DNA of 64,000 bases from assembly GCF_013522925.1 (NCBI RefSeq), contig NZ_JAAMQU010000016.1:1-64000 (forward strand), written 5' to 3'. How positions within the stretch are numbered: position 1 is the first letter of the stretch; each line of letters starts with the position of its first letter. Below, piece after piece: positions 1-8,681 of the stretch. This DNA comes from Pseudomonas japonica. Its GTDB lineage: Bacteria > Pseudomonadota > Gammaproteobacteria > Pseudomonadales > Pseudomonadaceae. The notes beneath the pieces were generated by a model that was not told the DNA's origin, ran no database searches, and saw only the letters and a list, made by a program, of their open reading frames with translations. The position numbers and the translations under genes are program-made.

Positions 1-104
1 GAGCATTGGAACCACCTGATCCCATCCCGAACTCAGCAGTGAAACGATGCATCGCCGATGGTAGTGTGGGGTTTCCCCATGTGAGAGTAGGTCATCGTCA
101 AGAT
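1..104 (+). rRNA. rrf: 5S ribosomal RNA, 5' end cut by the window edge
   Basis: The first 104 bases read as the body and 3' end of a gammaproteobacterial 5S rRNA: the CACCTGATCCCATCCCGAAC stretch, the GATGCATCGCCGATGGTAGTG stem region and the closing GTCATCGTCAAG 3' strand of the terminal helix are all present. About 16 bases of the 5' strand of that helix lie to the left of the window. It is followed directly by a terminator, so this is the last gene of an rRNA operon read left to right. Confidence 0.95.
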
Positions 105-111
105 TCAAACC

Positions 112-152
112 CAGAACCCCTGATCGCTTCGCGATCGGGGGTTTTGTCTTTT
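112..152 (+). terminator. Rho-independent terminator of the rRNA operon
   Basis: A GC-rich stem (CCCCTGATCG paired with CGATCGGGGG around a CTTCG loop) is followed by TTTTGTCTTTT, eight bases after the 5S rRNA 3' end. Confidence 0.9.
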
Positions 153-170
153 CCGGGCTACGCGCAGGCA

Positions 171-199
171 GAAAAAAACCGCGACAGCTGCCGCGGTTT
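171..199 (-). terminator. Rho-independent terminator of queD
   Basis: Read on the minus strand, AACCGCG pairs with CGCGGTT across an 8-base loop and is followed by a run of seven T. It lies just past the queD stop codon. Confidence 0.8.
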
Positions 200-210
200 C
201 ATAAAAGCGA

Positions 211-567
211 TCAATCGCCGGTGTATTCGCAACCACTCGTGCAAGTTTCGTGGATACGGACCTTGCTGAGCTCTGGGAGCAGCGGTTTCAGTGCCTGCCA
301 GATCCATACCGCCAGGTTTTCGCTGGTCGGATTTTCAAGGCCCGGAATATCATTCAGATAATTGTGATCGAGCTGCTCGTAGATCGGTTTGAACACTGCC
401 TTGATCTCGGAGAAGTCCCGGATCCACCCGGTATGAGCATCAACCGCCCCTGTCAGGTGAATGCCTACCTTGAACGAATGGCCGTGCAGCCGCCCGCACT
501 TATGCCCGTCGGGGACATTTGGCAACTTGTGCGCCGACTCAAACGTGAATTCCTTGAAAATTTCCAC
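211..567 (-). CDS. queD: 6-carboxy-5,6,7,8-tetrahydropterin synthase QueD
   Basis: 118 residues, the normal length for QueD. The enzyme converts dihydroneopterin triphosphate to 6-carboxytetrahydropterin, the first committed step after GTP cyclohydrolase in queuosine/preQ0 synthesis. The zinc ligands are visible as His13 and the His28-Gly-His30 pair; Cys24 in the HKCGRLHGH stretch is the expected catalytic thiol, and Asp67-His68 and a Glu near the C-terminus complete the active site. The start chosen is a GTG (no clear ribosome binding site), because MEIFKEFTFESAH is the conserved N-terminus. It is a single gene convergent with the rRNA operon and ends at its own terminator. Confidence 0.95.
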   Translation of the reverse strand: MEIFKEFTFESAHKLPNVPDGHKCGRLHGHSFKVGIHLTGAVDAHTGWIRDFSEIKAVFKPIYEQLDHNYLNDIPGLENPTSENLAVWIWQALKPLLPELSKVRIHETCTSGCEYTGD

Positions 568-729
568 GCAACGGTACCCATAACAAATCCAAAGCGCGAT
601 TCTACCACCCGAGGCTTGGGGAGTCCGCTTCAGCTTCGTTTAAGGGCTGGGGGTTAACCTTGATGCTTTCAACGATCCAGTGCGCGGAGGCATCTCGCAT
701 CCGTTGCCTGAACCTCTCGAGGATATCCA

Positions 730-1032
730 ATGTCTGTCGTGCGCGCGATCTGCCTGCTGGTCCTGCTGCCAGTGACCGCTGTCACGGCACATGATCTTGG
801 CCAGGACGAAGCCCTGCGCCTGCGCCAGCAAGGCGTGATCATGCCGTTGGACACACTCACGGCTGACGCTATCAGCCGCCATCCGGGTTCAGCTTTGCTG
901 GAAGTGGAACTGGAAGAGGACAAGGGCCGATATACCTATGAAATCGAGGTTGTGCTGCCGGACGGTCTGGTTCGCGAACTTGAATATGATGCAACGAGCG
1001 GCAAGCTGCTCGTAGACAAGGATGATGACTGA
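730..1032 (+). CDS. PepSY-domain periplasmic protein, first gene of a two-component operon
   Basis: 100 residues: a signal peptide (residues 1 to about 20, ending VTAHD) and one PepSY-like domain (about 25-95) with the typical ending in which the product is related back to a substrate, GKLLVDKDDD. PepSY proteins are small periplasmic or membrane-linked domains, often encoded next to sensor kinases and thought to modulate them or peptidases. The stop codon TGA is followed at once by the ATG of the response regulator, so the genes are co-transcribed and probably translationally coupled. What it binds cannot be read from the sequence. Confidence 0.85.
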   Translation: MSVVRAICLLVLLPVTAVTAHDLGQDEALRLRQQGVIMPLDTLTADAISRHPGSALLEVELEEDKGRYTYEIEVVLPDGLVRELEYDATSGKLLVDKDDD

Positions 1033-1701
1033 ATGCGGGTACTGTTAGTCGAAGACTCCGTTCCCCTGGCCGACGAACTGCTTGCGCTGTTAGGCAGCAA
1101 GGGCTATGCGGTGGACTGGCTGGCCGATGGCAGGGATGCGCTGGTGCAAGGGCAGGTCGAGCCCTACGATTGTGCGGTGTTGGATCTTGGGCTGCCAGGT
1201 ATGCCCGGGCTTGAGGTGTTGGCCCGGTGGCGCCAGGAAGGCGTTGCGCTACCCGTGCTGGTGCTGACGGCCCGAGGTTCCTGGGCCGAGCGTATCGAAG
1301 GCTTGAAGGCGGGCGCCGACGATTACCTCAGCAAGCCCTTTCATCCTGAGGAGTTGCTACTTCGCATCCAGTCGCTGTTACGACGTTCCAAGGGCCTGCC
1401 GAACCAGCCTCGGTTGGAGGCGGGTGGATTGGTGCTGGACGAGGCTACGCAAAGCGTGACCATTGGCTCGAACACGATCAGCCTCACCGCAGCGGAGTTT
1501 CGTCTGTTGCGGTACTTCATGCTGCATCCCGGGAGGATACTTTCCAAAGCTCACCTGGCCGAGCACCTTTATGACGGTGAGAACGAGCGGGGTTCTAATG
1601 TCCTTGAAGTGCATGTAAACCACTTGCGCGGCAAACTGGGCAAGGCGGTGATCGAAACCCGCCGTGGGCAGGGCTATCGGTTGGGTGGGTGTAGCGGATG
1701 A
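1033..1701 (+). CDS. OmpR/PhoB-family response regulator
   Basis: 222 residues. The receiver domain (1-115) has the acidic pair Glu7-Asp8, the phospho-accepting Asp51 in AVLDLGLPG, Thr79 in LVLTARG and the conserved Lys of YLSKPF. The C-terminal winged-helix domain (about 125-220) has the LTAAEFRLL and HVNHLRGKL signatures of the OmpR/PhoB class. It should be phosphorylated by the kinase whose gene overlaps its stop codon by 4 bases, and then bind DNA. Of known systems it resembles the PhoP/QseB/PmrA type; the exact regulon cannot be named from sequence. Confidence 0.93.
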   Translation: MRVLLVEDSVPLADELLALLGSKGYAVDWLADGRDALVQGQVEPYDCAVLDLGLPGMPGLEVLARWRQEGVALPVLVLTARGSWAERIEGLKAGADDYLSKPFHPEELLLRIQSLLRRSKGLPNQPRLEAGGLVLDEATQSVTIGSNTISLTAAEFRLLRYFMLHPGRILSKAHLAEHLYDGENERGSNVLEVHVNHLRGKLGKAVIETRRGQGYRLGGCSG

Positions 1702-3038
1702 GGTCGCTGCAAGCCCGGCTGAGCATTGGCCTGCTGGGGGTATTGCTGGTAGGAGGGCTGATCTTCGCCCAGGCAGGTTTGTGGCTTTTTGAAAAAGGTA
1801 TTGAGAAATACCTCGAAGACAATCTGCGAAGCCAAAGCGAGAACCTTCTGCTGGGCCTGGCGCGCGGGCCTGAAGGTGTCGAACTGATCGAAGAGCGTGT
1901 ACTGCCCGCCTACCAACGCGCCTTCTCGGGCTATTACTTTCAAATCACGTTACCTGATACCCAGCTTCGCTCCCGCTCCCTATGGGATGCGCAATTGCCC
2001 CAATTCACTGCGCCGGGGCTAAGCCGGGCGACCGGGCCGGAGGGCCAGCAACTGATCCTCCTTCGCGCGGACTACCGGCGGCTGGGCCTGGCGCTGTCTA
2101 TCACGGTCGCCCAGGACTACAGCCCCATTCGTGACAGCTTTGCGCGGTTGCGCCACTGGGGCTTGGCATTTGGTGTGGTGTTGCTATTACTGGTGCTTGG
2201 CTTGCAACGCCTGATCGTCACTCGGGCTCTGCGGCCATTGGAGGCGGCACGGGCACAGCTTGCACAGTTGCAGCAGGGCCAGCGTAGCCAGTTGCAAGTG
2301 AATGTACCGCTGGAGCTGGAGCCCCTCGTTACACAGATCAACCATTTGCACGCCCATACCGAAGACAGCCTCAAGAAGGCCCGTACTGCTCTGGGCAACC
2401 TGGGCCATGCCCTGAAGACGCCGCTTGCGGTGCTCTTCAGCCAGGCCAATGGCCCACGCCTGGACCGCGACCCGTCCCTTCGCCGCGCACTGCTTGAACA
2501 GCTTGAGCATCTACAAGCCCGGCTGGACAAGGAACTGGCCCGGGCCCGCCTGGCCGGCGACGCACTTCCAGGTACGCCCTTGGACTGCGCCGTCGAGCTT
2601 CCAGGCTTGTTCGCTACCTTGCGCGCTATCCACGGCGAGCATCTACAACTCGACTGGCACTTACCGCCGGGCCTCATATTGCCTTGGGATCGGGAAGATC
2701 TTCTCGAATTGCTGGGTAACCTGCTGGATAACGCCTGCAAGTGGGCAGACAGCCAGGTGTTGCTGACAGTGACGAACGACGCTCAAGGTTATCGCCTGTG
2801 CGTCGACGATGACGGGCCCGGCATACCCGCCGACGCTAGGAAGCAGGTACTGGGCCGCGGGGAACGGCTGGATGAGCGTACCGAGGGCCATGGGCTGGGC
2901 CTGGGCATCGTGAAGGATATCGTCGAGGCCTGTCACGGCCGGCTCTGCCTCTCGGAAAGTCACTTGGGCGGATTGTGCGCGAGCGTTTGTCTGCCCCGCC
3001 GTGGGGCAAGCTCAACTTTCTCAGGGCAGGGCCGATAA
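1698..3038 (+). CDS. Two-component sensor histidine kinase
   Basis: 446 residues, inner membrane. Two membrane segments (about 9-30 and 153-171) frame a periplasmic sensor of about 120 residues; the arrangement and size resemble PhoQ/QseC-type kinases. A linker is followed by the H-box with phospho-accepting His237 (GHALKTPL), an N-box with Asn345 (LGNLLDNACKWA), and the ATP lid glycines (DDGPGIP about 371-377, GHGLGLGIVKDI about 400). It is the partner of the preceding response regulator (ATGA overlap). The ligand is unknown; the PepSY protein encoded first in the operon is a candidate accessory factor. Confidence 0.92.
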   Translation: MRSLQARLSIGLLGVLLVGGLIFAQAGLWLFEKGIEKYLEDNLRSQSENLLLGLARGPEGVELIEERVLPAYQRAFSGYYFQITLPDTQLRSRSLWDAQLPQFTAPGLSRATGPEGQQLILLRADYRRLGLALSITVAQDYSPIRDSFARLRHWGLAFGVVLLLLVLGLQRLIVTRALRPLEAARAQLAQLQQGQRSQLQVNVPLELEPLVTQINHLHAHTEDSLKKARTALGNLGHALKTPLAVLFSQANGPRLDRDPSLRRALLEQLEHLQARLDKELARARLAGDALPGTPLDCAVELPGLFATLRAIHGEHLQLDWHLPPGLILPWDREDLLELLGNLLDNACKWADSQVLLTVTNDAQGYRLCVDDDGPGIPADARKQVLGRGERLDERTEGHGLGLGIVKDIVEACHGRLCLSESHLGGLCASVCLPRRGASSTFSGQGR

Positions 3039-3073
3039 GCCGAGTATTCATTTTCTGCCTGTGAGAGTTTCCC

Positions 3074-4753
3074 ATGCGCCTTAGCTTGAAGGGCAAGGTC
3101 CTGTCCGTTGCCGTTGTGCCTGTCGTGCTGTTCGCGCTGATCATCAGCCTGTGCACCCTGTGGATCCTGCGCCAGCAGGCGGCTCAAGAGGTGCAGGAAA
3201 CCCGCGAGCGTTACATCACCGACGCCCGGGCATCCTTGCAAAACTACGTCGCGGTTGCGCTGGGCACCGTCAAGCCGATTTATGATGCGGCCGATGGCAA
3301 TGACACAGCCGCCCGGGCTCAGGTCGTGAAAATGCTCTCCACCGTTACCTACGGCAAGGATGGCTACTTCTTCGGCTACGATTCCCAGGCCGTGCGCCTG
3401 TTCAAGGGCAATAGCAGCGAAGGTGTTGGCCAAAGCTTCATCGACGCCAAAGACCCCAACGGTGTCTATGTGAACCGCGAGCTGGTGAACGTAGGCAAGA
3501 ACGGCACTCACTTTGTCAGTTACTCGTCCAGCCTGCCGGGCAGCCAGAAGCTTGTCCCAAAGCTCGCCTACACCGAATACCTGCCCAAGTGGGACATGGT
3601 GATCGGCACCGCGGTCAACCTGGACGGCATCGACGCTCAGCTCGCTCAGGTGCGCGAAGCGGTGCATGCCCGCACTATCGACATGCTCATGACCATCGTA
3701 GGTATCGCATTAGTGTTGGTACTGATCATCGCTTCGATTGGCCTGCTGCTGGCACGGAATATTCTGCGCCCGCTCATGCTGATGAAGCAGAGCCTGGATG
3801 ACATTGCTGCCGGTGAAGGCGACCTTACCCGCCGGTTGCCAATCACCAGCCAGGACGAGCTGGGCGCGCTGGCTGGCTCCTTCAATCGCTTCGCGGAGAA
3901 GATTCACGGCCTGGTGCGCCAGATCGCAACCATGACCGGCGAACTCACCGGCCTGGTCAGCGAAGTGGCCGATCAGGCCCAGCGCTCGGAGCGCGCCATG
4001 GAGCGCCAGCGCCAAGAGACAGATCAGGTGGCCACTGCCGTCAACGAAATGTCCGGCGCGGCGCAGGAAGTGGCTCGCAGCGCACAGGGCGCCGCCACCG
4101 CGGCTCAGGAAACCGACAACGAAGGCCGTCAAGCCAAGCAGGTCGTGGATGGCAGCGTGGCCCAGATCCACTCGCTGATTGCCGATATCCGCTTGAGTGG
4201 CAATTCCCTCGACACCCTGCAGAACGACGTGCGCTCCATCGTCAGCGTACTTGGCGTTATCCGCTCGATTGCCGAGCAAACCAACCTGCTGGCGCTCAAC
4301 GCGGCTATCGAAGCGGCGCGGGCAGGGGAAGCCGGGCGTGGGTTCGCGGTGGTGGCGGACGAAGTGCGCGCGTTGGCCAGCCGCACGCAGCAAAGCACCC
4401 AGGAAATTCAAGGCATGATCGACCGCCTTGAAAAGGGTACCCGCGATGCCGTGGAAGCCATGCGCCGTTCCAGTGAGGCGGGCGAGGGCACCAGCGTTCG
4501 TGCCAATGAGGCCGGCCGTTCGCTGGACGCCATGGGCAGCCTGATTGCGACCATCAGCAACATGAACGCGCAGATTGCAACCGCTGCCGAAGAGCAAACC
4601 GCCGTGGTGGAAGAAATCAACCGCAGCGTTCATCAGATTGCCGGCGCGGTGGATCAGGTGGCCGATGAAACCCGCCAGGGCGCGGAGACCTCCCGCAAGC
4701 TGGCAGCCCTGGGCCAGGGCCTTGGGCGGCTGGTTGCGCAGTTCCGAATCTGA
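3074..4753 (+). CDS. Methyl-accepting chemotaxis protein with a single Cache sensor domain
   Basis: 559 residues. Membrane segment 1 (about 10-35), a periplasmic sCache domain of about 150 residues with the YGKDGYFFGYDSQ motif typical of sCache_2, membrane segment 2 (about 205-230), HAMP (about 232-285) and a cytoplasmic signalling coiled coil whose tip contains EQTNLLALNAAIEAARAGE. Chemoreceptors of this layout in Pseudomonas (McpP type) sense short organic acids such as acetate, propionate, pyruvate or lactate; that ligand is inferred from family only. No C-terminal CheR/CheB-tethering pentapeptide is present. It lies 35 bases after the kinase gene on the same strand and could be read through from that operon. 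Confidence 0.93.
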   Translation: MRLSLKGKVLSVAVVPVVLFALIISLCTLWILRQQAAQEVQETRERYITDARASLQNYVAVALGTVKPIYDAADGNDTAARAQVVKMLSTVTYGKDGYFFGYDSQAVRLFKGNSSEGVGQSFIDAKDPNGVYVNRELVNVGKNGTHFVSYSSSLPGSQKLVPKLAYTEYLPKWDMVIGTAVNLDGIDAQLAQVREAVHARTIDMLMTIVGIALVLVLIIASIGLLLARNILRPLMLMKQSLDDIAAGEGDLTRRLPITSQDELGALAGSFNRFAEKIHGLVRQIATMTGELTGLVSEVADQAQRSERAMERQRQETDQVATAVNEMSGAAQEVARSAQGAATAAQETDNEGRQAKQVVDGSVAQIHSLIADIRLSGNSLDTLQNDVRSIVSVLGVIRSIAEQTNLLALNAAIEAARAGEAGRGFAVVADEVRALASRTQQSTQEIQGMIDRLEKGTRDAVEAMRRSSEAGEGTSVRANEAGRSLDAMGSLIATISNMNAQIATAAEEQTAVVEEINRSVHQIAGAVDQVADETRQGAETSRKLAALGQGLGRLVAQFRI

Positions 4754-4807
4754 ACCGAGGATTCTGCACCGCGATCGAGGGCACTATCCCAAGCCCAGCC
4801 GGACTAA

Positions 4808-4838
4808 CCTTCAGGCGCCCCATGAGGGGCGCTGAAGG
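4808..4838 (+). other. Strong stem-loop without T-tract between the chemoreceptor and AI-2E permease genes
   Basis: CCTTCA-G-GCGCCCC pairs with GGGGCGC-TGAAGG around a short ATGA loop, giving a 13-bp stem with one bulged G. No run of T follows on either strand, so it is not a standard intrinsic terminator. It ends 20 bases before the ATG of the permease gene. It could act as a transcript-end stabiliser for the chemoreceptor gene or as a translation-control hairpin. Confidence 0.6.
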
Positions 4839-4858
4839 CAAGCCGACATGGAACGCGC

Positions 4859-5935
4859 ATGAACGAAACCAACCTCCAATACAAGACACTCCTCTTGCTG
4901 CTTGTACTGGTCACCCTCGCTTTTATCTGGATACTCCTTCCTTACTACGGCGCCGTCTTCTGGGCAGTGATCCTGGGCATCCTGTTCGCGCCGCTGCAGC
5001 GCAAGCTCATCCAACGCTATAAATGGAGCCGCAACGTCACCTCGGTGGTTACGCTTGGCGTGTGCGTGCTGGTGGCGGTACTTCCCGTGATCATCATCAG
5101 CGCCTTGCTGGTGCAGGAGGGGACCAGCGTTTACAAAAGCATCCAGAGCGGCGAGCTGGACGTGGCCAGCTACATGAGCCACTTCAAGCATGCCTTGCCC
5201 ACCCCGGCACAGCACCTGCTGGACCGCATGGGCATGGGCAACCTCGATGGCCTGCGGGAGAAAATTACCTCGCGCGCAATGCAGGGCAGCGAGGCCCTTA
5301 CATCCCAGGCCTTCAGCTTTGGCCAAGGCACGCTCGACTTCATCGTCAGCTTCGGGGTGATGCTCTATCTGGTGTTCTTTTTCCTGCGCGACGGCCCAGA
5401 GCTTGTGCGCAAGGTGCGCATGGCGGTGCCATTGGCCGAGCACCAGAAGCGCCGGCTGCAGCTCAAGTTCACCCGGGTGGTACGGGCCACGGTCAAAGGC
5501 AACATGCTGGTGGCTATTTCCCAGGGCGCACTGGGCGGGCTGATCTTCTGGATACTGGACATCCCCAGCGCGTTGCTGTGGGCGGTATTGATGGCATTTC
5601 TTTCATTATTGCCCGCAGTGGGTGCCGGGGTAGTATGGGCGCCGGTGGCGGTTTACTTCATGCTTGACGGCGAAATGTGGCGGGGCGTCGTGCTCACGCT
5701 TTACGGCATTTTCGTGATCGGCCTGGTCGACAATGTGCTTCGGCCCCTTCTGGTAGGCAAGGACACAAAGCTTCCGGACTACCTGGTGCTGATTTCCACC
5801 CTCGGTGGGCTCGCGGTCTTCGGCCTGAACGGGTTCGTGATCGGCCCGCTGATCGCGGCGCTCTTCGTGTCGAGCTGGAGCATCTTCGTCGGCAACCGGC
5901 CCACCATACAATTGCCCCCCGACCTGCAACGGTGA
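4859..5935 (+). CDS. AI-2E family (PerM/YdiK-like) membrane transporter
   Basis: 358 residues with about eight hydrophobic segments: three near the N-terminus (about 10-30, 33-50, 63-85), a long soluble stretch, and five more in the C-terminal half. This is the pattern of the AI-2E transporter superfamily, which includes TqsA, PerM and YdiK. Most members do not carry autoinducer-2 and several are linked with ion or small-molecule export, so the substrate is not assigned. The N-terminal MNETNLQYKTLLLLLVLVTL and the GLVDNVLRPLLVGKDTKLPDYLVLI region (about 280-305) are typical. The ribosome binding site is weak (GGA 6 bases upstream). Confidence 0.88.
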   Translation: MNETNLQYKTLLLLLVLVTLAFIWILLPYYGAVFWAVILGILFAPLQRKLIQRYKWSRNVTSVVTLGVCVLVAVLPVIIISALLVQEGTSVYKSIQSGELDVASYMSHFKHALPTPAQHLLDRMGMGNLDGLREKITSRAMQGSEALTSQAFSFGQGTLDFIVSFGVMLYLVFFFLRDGPELVRKVRMAVPLAEHQKRRLQLKFTRVVRATVKGNMLVAISQGALGGLIFWILDIPSALLWAVLMAFLSLLPAVGAGVVWAPVAVYFMLDGEMWRGVVLTLYGIFVIGLVDNVLRPLLVGKDTKLPDYLVLISTLGGLAVFGLNGFVIGPLIAALFVSSWSIFVGNRPTIQLPPDLQR

Positions 5936-6004
5936 ACCGCGTGATGTACGAATCGAGCGTTCGCCGCCGGCGGGCGCTTCGATCTGTACACACGAGCGGT
6001 GCCA

Positions 6005-7897
6005 ATGCCAGACCCGATTCCCTTAAAGGACCACGACAAGGAACAACTCCTGGTCAACGGCCGCCTGGTCGCTTGCGCGGTTCTGGTGCTGGGGCTGGCA
6101 TTCGCCCTGGTGGCTCGGTTGTATTTCCTGCAAGTGGTTCAATACGACTACCACTCGACCATTTCCGAAAACAACCGCGTTCACGTACTGCCGATCCCGC
6201 CGGAACGCGGTTTGATTTATGACCGCAACGGCGTGGTGCTGGCCAACAATCGCCCCAGCTTCAACCTGACCCTTACCCGTGAGCGCGCCGGGGACTCCGC
6301 ACACGTACTCGATACCCTGGCAAGTATTCTGCAGTTACCCGAAGAGCAGCGTCGCCAGTTCGACAAAGACATGCGTCGCGCTCGGCATCCCTTCGAGCCG
6401 GTGACCTTGATGTATGAACTGACCGAAGAGCAGATTGCACTGATCGCAGTAAATCAGTTCCTGCTGCCGGGGCTGGATGTGGAGGCGCAGTTCGTGCGCG
6501 AGTACCCATTGGGCGAACAGTTTGCCCATTCCCTGGGCTACGTGGGGCGCATCAACGAGAATGAAGCCAAGGTGCTGGACCCGGTGGAGTATCGCGGTAC
6601 TCAGTCTGTCGGCAAAACGGGGGTGGAACGCTTCTATGAACCCGCCCTGCATGGGCACGTCGGGTTCGAGGAAGTGGAAACCAATGCCCAGGGCCGTGTG
6701 ATGCGGGTGTTGCGCCATACCGACCCGATAGCGGGCAAGAACATCACCCTCACCCTCGATGCCAACCTGCAGCTTGCCGCGGAGAAAGCCCTGGGCGGCC
6801 GCCGCGGCGCCATCGTGGCGCTGGACCCGCAGAACGGCGACGTGCTAGCGATGGTGAGTGAGCCCAGCTTCGATCCCAATTTGTTTGTCACCGGGATCAG
6901 CTTCAAGCAATACACCGCGTTGCGTGACTCCATCGACCGGCCGCTGTTCAACCGTGTGCTTCGGGGCCTGTATGCGCCAGGCTCGACCATCAAGCCGGAA
7001 GTGGCGATCGCGGGGCTTGATAGCGGCGTGATCACACCGGCCAGCAGGGTGTTCGACCCGGGGTACTACGAGCTGCCCAACTACGACCACAAGTACCGCA
7101 ACTGGAACCGCAGTGGTGATGGCTGGGTAGACCTCTATGCCGCGATCATGCGGTCCAACGATACCTATTTCTATGAAACTGCCCACCGGCTGGGGATCGA
7201 CCGCCTGCATGACTACCTCAGCCGGTTCGGCATCGGCCAGAAGGTATCGCTCGACATGTTCGAAGAAGCGCCTGGCCTGATGCCTTCCGAGCAATGGAAG
7301 CGCGCGACCCGCCGGCAGCCGTGGTTCCCGGGGGAAACACTGATCCTGGGGATCGGCCAGGGCTATATGCAGGTCACGCCTTTGCAGCTGGCGCAGGCGA
7401 CATCGTTGATCGCCAGCAAGGGTGTGTGGCATCGGCCGCACCTGGCCGAAACCATTGGTGGCGAGCCCCCGGTCGATACCAACCCGATGCCTAACATCGT
7501 ATTGCACGACCCAGGCGAATGGGAGCAGGTGAATCGCGGCATGCAAGCGGTGCTGCATGACCCCAGGGGTATCGCCCGGCAATCGGCAGTGGGGGCGCAA
7601 TACCGTATTGCGGGCAAGAGCGGTACCGCGCAAGTAGTCGCCATTCGCCAAGGGGAGCGCTACAACCGGGAAAAGACCCAGGAGCGTAACCGGGATAACG
7701 CGCTGTTCGTAGGCTTTGCCCCGGCCGAGAACCCGAAGATCGTGGTGGCGGTGATGATCGAGAACGGTGAGGCCGGCGGCCGAGTTGCCGGCCCGGTGGT
7801 TCGCGAGGTGCTCGATGCCTGGCTGCTGGACCAGAGCGGCCACCTCAAGCCGCAGTACGCCAGCCCTGCGCTGCCAGTGAAATCACCGGCCAGTTGA
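6005..7897 (+). CDS. mrdA: Penicillin-binding protein 2 (class B transpeptidase), copy away from rodA
   Basis: 630 residues from the ATG at 6005; an in-frame GTG at 5999 is the other possible start, but MPDPIPLKDHDKE is the usual Pseudomonas PBP2 N-terminus and GAGCGG sits in range of the ATG. A membrane anchor (about 20-45), the pedestal domain with RGLIYDRNG, and the transpeptidase domain are present. The active-site Ser327 of the S-T-I-K motif, the S-N-D triad at 384-386 and the KSGTAQ motif near 540 are intact, so it should cross-link elongation peptidoglycan in the periplasm. No rodA is adjacent; a second PBP2 of this sort, separate from the mrdA-rodA locus, is known in P. putida. It lies 69 bases after the permease gene. 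Confidence 0.93.
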   Translation: MPDPIPLKDHDKEQLLVNGRLVACAVLVLGLAFALVARLYFLQVVQYDYHSTISENNRVHVLPIPPERGLIYDRNGVVLANNRPSFNLTLTRERAGDSAHVLDTLASILQLPEEQRRQFDKDMRRARHPFEPVTLMYELTEEQIALIAVNQFLLPGLDVEAQFVREYPLGEQFAHSLGYVGRINENEAKVLDPVEYRGTQSVGKTGVERFYEPALHGHVGFEEVETNAQGRVMRVLRHTDPIAGKNITLTLDANLQLAAEKALGGRRGAIVALDPQNGDVLAMVSEPSFDPNLFVTGISFKQYTALRDSIDRPLFNRVLRGLYAPGSTIKPEVAIAGLDSGVITPASRVFDPGYYELPNYDHKYRNWNRSGDGWVDLYAAIMRSNDTYFYETAHRLGIDRLHDYLSRFGIGQKVSLDMFEEAPGLMPSEQWKRATRRQPWFPGETLILGIGQGYMQVTPLQLAQATSLIASKGVWHRPHLAETIGGEPPVDTNPMPNIVLHDPGEWEQVNRGMQAVLHDPRGIARQSAVGAQYRIAGKSGTAQVVAIRQGERYNREKTQERNRDNALFVGFAPAENPKIVVAVMIENGEAGGRVAGPVVREVLDAWLLDQSGHLKPQYASPALPVKSPAS

Positions 7898-8038
7898 GTG
7901 CCAGCTACACTCGCAGGCAGGGGCGGGATTCAACGTTTCGATCAAACCGTTCGAATCAACCCGTTTTTATCCTGTCTCTGGCTGTGCGAAGTTCATGAGT
8001 CCGCGCCATGCCGGCGCGGCACATCAAGGAGCGTCTCT

Positions 8039-8638
8039 GTGGCTAAAGTTCTTGTTCTCTACTACTCCACCTACGGGCATATCGAAACCATGGCCAATGC
8101 CATTGCCGAGGGCGCCCGTAGCGCCGGCGCGACCGTGGATGTCAAACGCGTACCCGAAACTGCCCCGGCGGAAGTAGCGCAAGCCGCCCACTTCAAGCTC
8201 GATCAGGCAGCGCCCGTCGCTACCGTGCAGGAGCTGGCAGACTACGATGCAATCATCCTTGGAAGCCCGACCCGTTTCGGCCGTGTAAGCAGCCAGATGG
8301 CCGCCTTCCTCGACCAGGCAGGTGGGCTGTGGGCCGCTGGGAAGTTCAATGGCAAGGTTGGCGCGGCCTTTACTTCCACGGCCAGCCAGCATGGCGGCCA
8401 GGAGACCACGCTGTTCTCGCTGATCACCAACCTGCTGCATTTCGGTATGGTCATCGTGGGGCTGCCCTACAGCCATCAAGGGCAGATGAACATGGACGAA
8501 ATCGTCGGCGGCGCCCCCTATGGCGCAACGACCATTGCCTCGGGTGACGGCTCGCGCCAGCCCAGCGAAATCGAACTGGCGGGCGCACGCCATCAGGGCG
8601 AGCTGGTAGCCAAGACAGCGGCCAAACTGTTCAGCTGA
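8039..8638 (+). CDS. wrbA: NAD(P)H:quinone oxidoreductase WrbA
   Basis: 199 residues starting at a GTG, chosen because AAGGAG lies 7 bases upstream and AKVLVLYYSTYGHIE is the conserved start. WrbA is a tetrameric FMN flavoprotein that reduces quinones by two electrons. The FMN-binding loop YYSTYGHIE, the GSPTRFGRVSSQM loop and the TSTASQHGGQETT and GLPYSHQG segments are all visible. The 141 bases between mrdA and this gene carry no obvious terminator. Confidence 0.95.
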   Translation: MAKVLVLYYSTYGHIETMANAIAEGARSAGATVDVKRVPETAPAEVAQAAHFKLDQAAPVATVQELADYDAIILGSPTRFGRVSSQMAAFLDQAGGLWAAGKFNGKVGAAFTSTASQHGGQETTLFSLITNLLHFGMVIVGLPYSHQGQMNMDEIVGGAPYGATTIASGDGSRQPSEIELAGARHQGELVAKTAAKLFS

Positions 8639-8681
8639 TCTTTATCGCCCGGCCGGGGCGTCCTTGCCTGAGGGCTGCATC

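Noticed and set aside
636..660. PmrA-type direct repeat before the PepSY gene (TTTAAG ... TTAACC)
   Set aside because: The spacing is about 14-15 bases instead of the 10-11 of OmpR-family sites, and the second half differs.
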